Positions 6,293 to 12,249 of a stretch of 14,383 bases of DNA are shown here, piece after piece. The DNA comes from Clostridia bacterium. GTDB taxonomy: Bacteria; Bacillota; Clostridia; Christensenellales; CAG-1252. A program made the translations under genes and the position numbers. Positions within the stretch are counted from its first letter, which is position 1. The number at the start of each line of letters is the position of its first letter. The notes below the pieces were generated by a model. The model was not told the DNA's origin, made no database searches, and worked only from the letters and a program-made list of their open reading frames with translations. The stretch covers positions 1 to 14,383 of the forward strand of contig SACC01000014.1 in assembly GCA_009928745.1 (NCBI GenBank), in the 5' to 3' direction.

Positions 6293-7357
6293 ATGAGCGA
6301 GGATAAAACAAAAGATCAAGAAAAAGAACACGTACGGCGCGTCCGTTACAGTGGCACTCATCCGAGAAAGTTCCAAGAAAAATACAAAGAATTGCAGCCA
6401 CAAAAATATGCGGAAGACGTAGCCCAAATTATACAGAAGGGCAAGACGCCTGCTGGTATGCATATTTCTATTTGCGTTAAAGAGATTTTGGATTTTCTAC
6501 TTATAAAACCCAGTCAGATTGGGTTGGATGCTACATTAGGTTACGGCGGTCATACGCAGAAAATGCTGGAATGTCTTAGGGGGGAAGGTCATATCTATGC
6601 AATCGACGTAGATCCGGTAGAGTCAGAAAAGACCAAAAAACGCTTGGAAGAGCTAGGCTATGGGGCGGATATTTTGACCATCCTGCATCTGAACTTTGCC
6701 AATATTGATAAGGTACTTGAGCAAGGTAAGAAATTTGATTTTGTACTTGCTGATTTGGGCGTTTCGTCTATGCAGATTGATAATCCGCAACGGGGATTTT
6801 CGTATAAATATGATGGACCGCTTGACTTGAGGCTGAATCCCGAAAAAGGTATTACCGCAGCGCAGAGATTGAATAAGCTTTCCGAATCGGAGCTGGAGCG
6901 AATACTGCTCGAGAATTCAGATGAGCCGTACGCCAAGCAGATCGCGCGAGCAATAATTATGGAGATCAGGCGCGGCACAAAGATTGCCACTACCAAACAG
7001 CTCTCGCAGATAGTTACCAACGCGCTTAGCTTTCTGCCTGCTGGAGAACGCAAAGACGCGGCGAAAAAGTCGTGTCAGAGAGTATTCCAAGCGTTACGCG
7101 TTGATATTAACAAAGAATTCGAAGCGCTGTATGAGTTTTTAGAAAAACTTCCGCAAGTGCTGGCGCCTAATGGACGCGTCGCAATCTTGACATTCCATTC
7201 GGGTGAGGACAGGCTGGTCAAAAAAGCCTTCAAGCAGTTTTTTAATGAGGGACTCTACAGCGAGATAGCAAAAGATGTTATAAGACCCTCCGCAGAAGAA
7301 TGTTGTAAGAATCCGCGCGCTCACTCTGCCAAAATGAGATGGGCGATTAAGGCATAA
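6293..7357 (+). CDS. rsmH: RsmH-type 16S rRNA (cytosine1402-N4)-methyltransferase, long form
   Basis: SAM-dependent methyltransferase that N4-methylates C1402 of 16S rRNA in the decoding centre. The catalytic core has GLDATLGYGGHT (SAM motif I, 77-88), AIDVDP (103-108), LADLGVSSMQIDNPQRGFSY (152-171), GPLDLRLNP (175-183), VFQALRVDIN (264-273), TFHSGEDRLVK (300-310) and the terminal NPRAHSAKMRW. The usual FHSLEDR reads FHSGEDR here. The protein has 354 residues, against about 310 in the standard enzyme. The extra length is about 50 charged N-terminal residues before MHISICVKEIL, which takes the place of the usual HxxVLLxE start. It stands alone, without mraZ, ftsL or other division-cluster genes, so it is probably the second, clostridial-type long form rather than the dcw copy. 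AGGAGG at 6275-6280 lies 12 bases before the ATG. Confidence 0.92.
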   Translation: MSEDKTKDQEKEHVRRVRYSGTHPRKFQEKYKELQPQKYAEDVAQIIQKGKTPAGMHISICVKEILDFLLIKPSQIGLDATLGYGGHTQKMLECLRGEGHIYAIDVDPVESEKTKKRLEELGYGADILTILHLNFANIDKVLEQGKKFDFVLADLGVSSMQIDNPQRGFSYKYDGPLDLRLNPEKGITAAQRLNKLSESELERILLENSDEPYAKQIARAIIMEIRRGTKIATTKQLSQIVTNALSFLPAGERKDAAKKSCQRVFQALRVDINKEFEALYEFLEKLPQVLAPNGRVAILTFHSGEDRLVKKAFKQFFNEGLYSEIAKDVIRPSAEECCKNPRAHSAKMRWAIKA

Positions 7358-7483
7358 AAATAATCAATAGTTAGGTAATAAGCCATTTTTTTTTACTCGC
7401 TTTAATCAAATTATTGCCATAAATAGCGATATATTTTTATTATTTGTATGACTTCATCTACAATACCGCAATCGAATTGCCTA

Positions 7484-7512
7484 TTGATTTTTCGGGTACA
7501 ATAAGGTAGAAT
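7484..7512 (+). promoter_or_regulatory. Promoter of the deoC operon
   Basis: TTGATT (7484-7489), a 17-base spacer and TAGAAT (7507-7512). Transcription should start near 7519, about 19 bases before the deoC ATG, and the AAGGAG ribosome site is at 7526-7531. An overlapping TACAAT at 7497-7502 has no good -35 partner. No operator-like palindrome is evident at the promoter. Confidence 0.6.
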
Positions 7513-7537
7513 TGACATATAAGATAAGGAGACGTTT

Positions 7538-8206
7538 ATGAATATTAAAGAGATTTTGGCGCATGTGGATCACACTCTGCTTGCGCAGACTGCTACTTGG
7601 GAAGAGATTAAAGCTATATGCGACGATGGTATCAGATACAAGACGGCATCGGTATGTATACCGCCGAGCTTCGTCAAGCGCGCTAGCGAATACGCAGCGG
7701 GACGAGTAGCAATATGCACGGTAATAGGATTCCCCAACGGATACAATACGACTGAAGTTAAGGCTTTTGAGACTGAGGACGCTTTGCGTAACGGCGCCGA
7801 CGAAATCGATATGGTAATCAATATAGGGGATCTCAAAGCGGGCAACTATGCTGCAATAAGCAGCGAAATTGCAAAACTTAAGAGCATATGCGGAAGCCGT
7901 GTATTAAAAGTTATAATTGAAGCATGTTTGCTTACCGATGAAGAAAAGATTAAAATGTGCCGCATAGTCAGCGAGAGCGGCGCGGATTTTATAAAAACTT
8001 CGACAGGCTTTTCTAAGGCTGGAGCAACAAGAGAAGATATTAGGCTCTTCAAGCAAAATATTGATGCCTGCGTCAAGATGAAGGCGGCGGGCGGTATTCG
8101 TACACTACAAGATGCGGAGGAATATCTTTCTCTCGGATGTGAGCGGCTCGGCACTAGCGCTATCATCAAGATAGTAAAACAGGACGAGACTCCTACCGCT
8201 TACTAA
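7538..8206 (+). CDS. deoC: Deoxyribose-phosphate aldolase
   Basis: Class I aldolase of 222 residues that splits 2-deoxy-D-ribose 5-phosphate into acetaldehyde and glyceraldehyde 3-phosphate. It is a TIM-barrel protein. HVDHTLL near the N terminus, GFPNGYNTTEVKAFE (64-78), the acidic residue D91 in EIDMVIN, the Schiff-base lysine K153 in FIKTSTGF and the proton-relay lysine K182 in KAAGGIRT are all present, so it should be active. Length is normal for bacterial DeoC. It is the first gene of a tight operon; the next gene starts 2 bases after its stop codon. AAGGAG 6 bases before the ATG fixes the start. In the operon it would take the product of the kinase encoded by the third gene. Confidence 0.96.
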   Translation: MNIKEILAHVDHTLLAQTATWEEIKAICDDGIRYKTASVCIPPSFVKRASEYAAGRVAICTVIGFPNGYNTTEVKAFETEDALRNGADEIDMVINIGDLKAGNYAAISSEIAKLKSICGSRVLKVIIEACLLTDEEKIKMCRIVSESGADFIKTSTGFSKAGATREDIRLFKQNIDACVKMKAAGGIRTLQDAEEYLSLGCERLGTSAIIKIVKQDETPTAY

Positions 8207-8208
8207 TT

Positions 8209-9441
8209 ATGAAAACTCTCGTATTTTCACCGCAGTATCGCGAAGAGGAGAGGAGAGACAGCTTGAGACTAACTAATTACATACGCGCTCACGGCGTGGA
8301 ATGCTTTTGTTCTTTTTTTGATTCAGACATCGCTGCGGCAATTAATAGCGGCGCGATTAGCGGCGCGGATATACCGCTTTTGTCACGGCTTTCACTTGCC
8401 TTAGATATCTACAATATGTATAATTCAGATTGTATTGTCGGTATTTTGAACGGTAAGGATGAAGGTGTGCTTGTGAAACTTGGCATTGCTTTTATATTGG
8501 GAATTCCTGTATATCTGTACAAATACGATGTTCGCTCCTGCTTTGTGTCAGGCGAAAACTCTATGGTACTGGGACTATCAAAAATTAAGCCGATTGCCGA
8601 TGCGAAAAAGCTAATCAAGCAGATTTTGCACGGCAAAAAGAATGCTGATAAAGTCGCGTGCGACAGCTTGTCCGCGGTGATAAAAGAGCTGCTTGAACTC
8701 GGCGGCGAGGTTGCGGCATGTATTAAAGAGAAGTTCAGTCTAAGTGCTATTACAGAGCGGTTCAAAGAGACAAAAGCGCTCACTAGATTCGCGCCTGCAG
8801 AGAGTACGGGATTCGCACCTAACGGCGGCAAAGTGTACTGCTCAGGACCCCTGTTCAGTCCGGATGAGCATCGCGAAATGCTTGCAATAGCTCAAACGTT
8901 CGAGCAGCGCGGAATTGGCGCATATCTTCCGCAAAGGGACGGAGCGGAGCCATATGTCTTAGGCTCTATGGCGGGACCTCTTGCCGGCGCATTAATTACT
9001 AGACCTTTTGTCAACAAAATAAATAAAATTGTTTTTGCAGTAGATGTAAAAGAGCTGTTGGAATGTGATTATTTTATTTGTAATCTTAACGGCAGATATT
9101 ACGACGAAGGGGCTATGGTTGAGGCGGGTATGGCGTTCGCGGCAGGTAAGCCCGTCACATTTTTTTTGAATGATCAAAGAGGTATTTTTGGCAGTGTTAT
9201 ACATACAGTACTTAATGCAATATCAGCAAAACCCCAGTGCGCCGCCGATACAGAGACACTCTTTTTGCATATGTCGAGCGCAGCTAAGGCATATAGCGTG
9301 GATAAAAACACGAAAAGAATCGCCCCGAATGCGGAGAAAATAGCGGCAATGGGCGCAAGGTATTACAGAATAATTTCGAGATTGAAATGTCCGCGCAATA
9401 AAATGCTAGAGTGGTTGGAGGATTATGATGAAAAGCAATAA
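8209..9441 (+). CDS. Tandem nucleoside 2-deoxyribosyltransferase-like protein, N-terminal copy degenerate
   Basis: A 410-residue protein built of two related nucleoside 2-deoxyribosyltransferase-fold halves. The C-terminal half (about 207-325) has VYCSGPLFSPDEH, SCDY-like ECDYFICNLNG (285-295), DEGAMVEAGMAFAAGKPV (299-316) and the nucleophilic glutamate at E305. The N-terminal half (1-110) repeats the pattern with VFSPQYREEERRDS, NSDCIVGILNG (72-82) and DEGVLVKLGIAFILGIPV (84-101), but the nucleophile position is K90. A helical linker of about 95 residues joins them. Family enzymes move 2-deoxyribose between bases or hydrolyse deoxynucleosides. The gene lies between deoC and a sugar kinase, which supports a catabolic role. 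Little ribosome site is seen 2 bases after deoC, so translation is probably coupled. Domain calls are firm; the exact reaction is inferred. Confidence 0.87.
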   Translation: MKTLVFSPQYREEERRDSLRLTNYIRAHGVECFCSFFDSDIAAAINSGAISGADIPLLSRLSLALDIYNMYNSDCIVGILNGKDEGVLVKLGIAFILGIPVYLYKYDVRSCFVSGENSMVLGLSKIKPIADAKKLIKQILHGKKNADKVACDSLSAVIKELLELGGEVAACIKEKFSLSAITERFKETKALTRFAPAESTGFAPNGGKVYCSGPLFSPDEHREMLAIAQTFEQRGIGAYLPQRDGAEPYVLGSMAGPLAGALITRPFVNKINKIVFAVDVKELLECDYFICNLNGRYYDEGAMVEAGMAFAAGKPVTFFLNDQRGIFGSVIHTVLNAISAKPQCAADTETLFLHMSSAAKAYSVDKNTKRIAPNAEKIAAMGARYYRIISRLKCPRNKMLEWLEDYDEKQ

Positions 9442-10366
9442 AGTAGTGGTTATGGGTAGTTTTGTCGTGGATCTTATGATGCGCGCCGATCGGCTTCCGG
9501 TACAAGGCGAAACGGTTAAGGGTAACAGTTTTATGACAGGCGCAGGCGGTAAAGGCTCTAATCAAGGCGTAGCGGCGGCAAAATCCGGCGCAAATGTCGT
9601 TATGATAACCAAAATCGGCGCGGATGGCTTCGGCGAGATAGCCAAAGAATCTTTTCGCTCCTGCGGTATGAATACACGCTATGTCTTTACAGATGCAGAT
9701 TATCCGACAGGAGCGGCGCTCATAATGGTGGATGAGAATACCAGCCAAAACAAAATAGTTGTTACTATTGGCGCATCGGGCAAAATTACACATGATGATA
9801 TAGAGTATGCGAGGGGCGAAATCGAGAGCGCAGCAGTATTCTTAACTCAGTTGGAGAGCAATCTTGACGCTGTTGTGAATGCTATTAATATAGCGCATAA
9901 CGCAGGTGTTGCCGTCATACTCAATCCGGCGCCGGCGGATCGCTTCCCGCAACAATTATATAGCAAAATCGACATATTCACACCCAACGAGACCGAGGCA
10001 GAATTCTTTTGCGGTATCAAGATTGAGACCGAAGAAGACGCGCGGGCAGCCGCAGCGTTCTTTCTTGATAAGGGTGTAAAGAATTGCATAATTACTATGG
10101 GCAAGCAGGGCGCATTCCTCATGAATAAAGATATAAGCAGACTTTTCCCGCCCTTTAATGTCAAAGTAGTGGATACAACCGGCGCCGGCGACGCTTTCAA
10201 CGGCGGACTTGCCGCGGCGTACGCAGAGGGCAAAGGCCTTGAAGACAGCGTAATATTTGCCTCCGCAGTTGCTTCGCTTAGCGTAACCAAGCTCGGGACG
10301 GCAAAAGCAATGCCAGCAAGAGAAGAGATAGATGCCTTGATTACAGCAATGGAAACGAAATATTAG
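9428..10366 (+). CDS. Ribokinase / deoxyribokinase (PfkB family)
   Basis: A 312-residue PfkB-family sugar kinase. It matches ribokinase along its length: VVMGSFVVDL (7-16), GETVKGNSFMTGAGGKGSNQGVAAAKSGA (28-55, first signature), LNPAPA, TPNETEAEFF, and the ATP/anion-hole motif DTTGAGDAF (249-257) with catalytic base D255. Where E. coli ribokinase has the sugar-contacting Asn14, this protein has V13, while the partner aspartate is kept as D15; loss of the asparagine could favour deoxyribose. Together with deoC and a deoxyribosyltransferase, phosphorylation of 2-deoxyribose is the likelier job, but ribose cannot be excluded. An ATG at 9425 is also in frame; the one at 9428 is preferred because GGAGG (9417-9421) is then 6 bases away. 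The gene overlaps its upstream neighbour by 14 bases. Confidence 0.9.
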   Translation: MKSNKVVVMGSFVVDLMMRADRLPVQGETVKGNSFMTGAGGKGSNQGVAAAKSGANVVMITKIGADGFGEIAKESFRSCGMNTRYVFTDADYPTGAALIMVDENTSQNKIVVTIGASGKITHDDIEYARGEIESAAVFLTQLESNLDAVVNAINIAHNAGVAVILNPAPADRFPQQLYSKIDIFTPNETEAEFFCGIKIETEEDARAAAAFFLDKGVKNCIITMGKQGAFLMNKDISRLFPPFNVKVVDTTGAGDAFNGGLAAAYAEGKGLEDSVIFASAVASLSVTKLGTAKAMPAREEIDALITAMETKY

Positions 10367-10368
10367 TA

Positions 10369-10908
10369 TTAATTAGATAATTTTGTTTTGAGTTTTAATT
10401 CTATTCCAAGTTCTAGAGCGGCATTATTCAATAGCTCCCTTGCCGTTCGGCTAGATGTTTTTAATTCTATATTAACCGCAAGCAAAGCGTTAAGTGGCAG
10501 CAGATTGACAGCAAGACAAAAGAATGCTTTGCTTTTACCGTCGTTATGATTGTTTATTAGATATAGCAGTATTTCTTCTTTTTGACTTAATATAGATAAA
10601 AAAGCGGTTTCGCCGATTTCGCGAAGACGTTGAAAATCAGATATAACGTTGCGATAGGTGATGAAAGAATCAAGCTGACCGCAGTTATCGAATCTTTTGC
10701 ATGGGTAGTCGGTACAATCACAACAATAATCAATATTTCCGTGCGCTTTGCTACAATTGATAATCGTGCAAGAAGGATGCAAGAGGTGAAAATCCTTGCC
10801 GCCGCAGCCGGGGCATTTTGACGCTCCGTCCGTGTGATAGCGAGGACAAAGCGCGCAACTAAGCCCGCATAGGGCTAATTCGGGATGCGTTCTTACATAT
10901 TCTTTTAT
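10369..10908 (-). CDS. Cysteine-rich DUF3795-like protein, non-standard start
   Basis: About 179 residues if read from the ATA at 10908. The N-terminal part is packed with cysteines in the pattern of DUF3795-type proteins: HPELALCGLSCALCPRYHTDG, KCPGCGGKDFHLLHPSCTIINCSKAHG, YCCDCTDYPCKRF. These are likely zinc or iron-sulfur ligands. The C-terminal half is helical and leucine-rich. The first standard start codon in frame is a TTG at 10782, but the family-like cysteine pattern extends 42 codons upstream of it with no stop, up to an in-frame TGA just before 10927. There is no ATG, GTG or TTG in that stretch. The likely start is the ATA at 10906-10908, at the predicted transcription start, or the gene has lost its start codon. 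Function unknown. It converges on the kinase gene with 2 bases between. Confidence 0.72.
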   Translation of the reverse strand: MKEYVRTHPELALCGLSCALCPRYHTDGASKCPGCGGKDFHLLHPSCTIINCSKAHGNIDYCCDCTDYPCKRFDNCGQLDSFITYRNVISDFQRLREIGETAFLSILSQKEEILLYLINNHNDGKSKAFFCLAVNLLPLNALLAVNIELKTSSRTARELLNNAALELGIELKLKTKLSN

Positions 10909-10914
10909 AGAATA

Positions 10915-10943
10915 AATATAACAAATTCATAACAATTTGTCAA
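10915..10943 (-). promoter_or_regulatory. Consensus promoter of the DUF3795-like gene
   Basis: On the minus strand TTGACA (10938-10943), a 17-base spacer and TATATT (10915-10920). This is the closest match to the sigma-A consensus in the window. The predicted transcription start (7 bases after the -10 box) is at about 10908, the first base of the candidate ATA start codon. The resulting mRNA would have no leader or ribosome site. Confidence 0.7.
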
Positions 10944-10956
10944 TTTGCGTTAAAGC

Positions 10957-11142
10957 CTACTGCAGCTTAAAGGCGCGCATTGGGCAGAAGTTGACGCACT
11001 TGCCGCAGCTTATACATACGTTATAATTGATTTCGGGAGCGGCGTAGCCTTTTTGCGACAGTGCGCCGATAGGACATACCCTAACCGCGGGGCAGGGATG
11101 GTTTTGAGGGCAGCGATTCAGATTAATTACTAACTTTTTCAT
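10957..11142 (-). CDS. Small 4Fe-4S ferredoxin-like protein with seven cysteines
   Basis: A 61-residue ferredoxin-like protein. The second half holds a classic cluster motif C43-x2-C46-x2-C49-x3-C53-P (CISCGKCVNFCP). The first half has an irregular motif C11-x5-C17-x5-C23-P (CPQNHPCPAVRVCP) with three cysteines instead of four. One cluster should be a normal [4Fe-4S]; the other would lack one cysteine ligand, so it may be [3Fe-4S], use another ligand, or be absent. Likely role: small electron carrier or subunit in anaerobic redox chemistry; the partner is unknown. The frame is open to a GTG two codons earlier (11148), but that codon overlaps the AAGGAG site (11148-11153), which sits 5 bases from the ATG at 11142, so the ATG is chosen. 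It lies just upstream of the DUF3795-like gene on the same strand. Confidence 0.88.
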   Translation of the reverse strand: MKKLVINLNRCPQNHPCPAVRVCPIGALSQKGYAAPEINYNVCISCGKCVNFCPMRAFKLQ

Positions 11143-11195
11143 ATACACTCCTTGTATCTATTTACTTGAATTTAACTTATTTATCTATATATAAA

Positions 11196-11243
11196 TCAAT
11201 CAATCTATCTATTTATCAATCTATCTACAATTAGTCAATCTAT
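11196..11243. repeat. Three short direct repeats (TCAATCTAT)
   Basis: Identical 9-base copies begin at 11200, 11216 and 11235, and a partial copy (ATCAATCA) precedes them at about 11196. The spacing is 16 and 19 bases. They lie about 55-100 bases upstream of the ferredoxin start codon. They might be regulator binding sites or simple slippage of an ATCTATCT-type sequence in AT-rich DNA. Confidence 0.5.
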
Positions 11244-11297
11244 TTTTATCAATTTAGTATCTTTGAAACTATTGTATGTCGCAATAGACAAAAAGGT

Positions 11298-11325
11298 ATG
11301 TGACTCGGTCACATTGAGTCAGCAT
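11298..11325. promoter_or_regulatory. Nested dyad symmetry, possible operator
   Basis: TGACTC (11301-11306) and GAGTCA (11316-11321) form 6-base inverted arms with a 9-base gap, flanked by ATG and CAT with one unpaired G. Inside it, GTGAC and GTCAC (11300-11304 and 11308-11312) form a second short palindrome around TCG. No T run follows. The position 30-90 bases upstream of the promoter at 11357-11387 suggests a protein-binding site, but the regulator is unknown. Confidence 0.35.
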
Positions 11326-11356
11326 GATTATAAGAATACAAAATTATAATAAATTA

Positions 11357-11387
11357 TTGTAATAAGAACGGAAAAATTTGATATAAT
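11357..11387 (+). promoter_or_regulatory. Extended -10 promoter of the YcxB-like gene
   Basis: TTGTAA (11357-11362), a long 19-base spacer and TATAAT (11382-11387) preceded by TGA, an extended -10 element. It would give a leader of about 75 bases that ends in an AGGGGA ribosome site upstream of the ATG at 11469. Confidence 0.55.
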
Positions 11388-11468
11388 GAAAAAGCAATAG
11401 ATTAGTAACATCTATATAAGCGAATGAACAGAGATTATTTTGAGTAATTAGATAGGGGAATATAAATT

Positions 11469-12011
11469 ATGATTAAAGTAAAAACCAAAGTGAATATCAA
11501 TGCCATAATACCGATGTTAAAACACCATTTAAAATCTCGAGCCTTAACAGTTAGATTATTATTACTATTTTTATTTTTATATGTAAGTGCGTTTCTGGTA
11601 AAAAAATATATTTCCGAATCAATAGATTTAAATTACTTTTTATCTAGTTTTATATTCTTTGCGCTTTTTATTGGTGTACCATTTATTGCAATACCTCGCC
11701 TTTATTTTAATATCGCTATTAAACAAAACAAAACTAATAAAATATTAAGTGAGCAAACGTATAGCGAATATAATTTTGATACAACTAATTTTACTATTGA
11801 AACAACTAAAGATGATGAGTTATTTAGTCATTCAAAATATTGTTATCCTTTAATTTATAAAGTTGATGAAACCCCAAGTCACTTGTTTATTTATGTGTTT
11901 TCCATACAAGCATTTATTATTCCAAAATCGGCTTTTGATAATAAGGATGATCTTGAAAAAGTCATTGCTTTGCTTAAGCAAGTCTCAAAATACAAAGTCT
12001 ATAAAAGATAA
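11469..12011 (+). CDS. YcxB-like two-helix membrane protein
   Basis: A 180-residue protein with two predicted transmembrane helices (about 28-45 and 57-78) and a C-terminal cytoplasmic domain rich in beta strands. The layout matches YcxB-like proteins: paired helices, then a domain with YSEYNFDTTNFTIETTKDDELFSHS, YPLIYKVDETPSHLFIYV and FIIPKSAF (IIPKxxF is typical of the family). The role of this family is unknown. The gene is visibly more AT-rich than its neighbours, with many TTA, ATA and AAA codons, so it may have a different origin. It stands alone between a promoter of its own and about 240 bases of non-coding DNA. AGGGGA ahead of the ATG supports the start. Existence of the gene is firm; the family name is likely. 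Confidence 0.8.
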   Translation: MIKVKTKVNINAIIPMLKHHLKSRALTVRLLLLFLFLYVSAFLVKKYISESIDLNYFLSSFIFFALFIGVPFIAIPRLYFNIAIKQNKTNKILSEQTYSEYNFDTTNFTIETTKDDELFSHSKYCYPLIYKVDETPSHLFIYVFSIQAFIIPKSAFDNKDDLEKVIALLKQVSKYKVYKR

Positions 12012-12119
12012 AATACATTTTATTCTAATTTTATGAAACATTAAGTTATCTGTATTGCTTTTTATGCTTAAAATACACTATTTTGAAAAAGCTGCAACAT
12101 TTTCAATTACTTTTATTGT

Positions 12120-12133
12120 TATTGCAAGCAATA
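12120..12133. repeat. Short palindrome in the intergenic region
   Basis: TATTGC (12120-12125) and GCAATA (12128-12133) form perfect 6-base arms around two bases, with further partial symmetry outside (TTATTGTTATTGC versus GCAATATAATAATAA). It lies 45 bases before the promoter of the second RlmD gene. It is too tight to be a normal RNA hairpin, so a dimeric protein binding site is the better guess, if it is anything. Confidence 0.3.
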
Positions 12134-12153
12134 TAATAATAAGCTGAATTCTG

Positions 12154-12183
12154 CTGACTATTTATACTAATTTATGGTAAAAT
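12154..12183 (+). promoter_or_regulatory. Promoter of the second RlmD-type gene
   Basis: CTGACT (12154-12159), an 18-base spacer and TAAAAT (12178-12183) preceded by TGG, an extended -10 element. The transcript would have a leader of about 60 bases ending in AAGGA before the ATG at 12250. Confidence 0.5.
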
Positions 12184-12249
12184 ATATTATTAATGGCTTT
12201 GGTTGATTCTTGAGGTCATTATTGATAACACCGAATAAAAAGGAATAAT

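Larger units (their letters stand above)
11143..11468. other. Divergent AT-rich intergenic region with repeats and promoters
   Basis: About 326 bases between the ferredoxin gene (minus) and the YcxB-like gene (plus). It holds the ferredoxin ribosome site, three copies of TCAATCTAT (about 11200-11243), a dyad at 11298-11325 and a promoter at 11357-11387, each listed separately. On the minus strand the repeats supply several TTGA-type -35 candidates (for example TTGACT), but no single promoter for the ferredoxin gene stands out. No RNA gene was recognised. Confidence 0.5.

Noticed and set aside
7349..7394. GGC...GCC followed by nine T after rsmH, as a terminator
   Set aside because: Only three base pairs support the stem before the T run. 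The T run may still assist termination, but the structure is too weak to list.
9284..9793. 169-residue minus-strand frame across the transferase/kinase junction
   Set aside because: It is opposite two well-supported overlapping genes and rich in His/Cys/Tyr as expected from reverse-complement codons.
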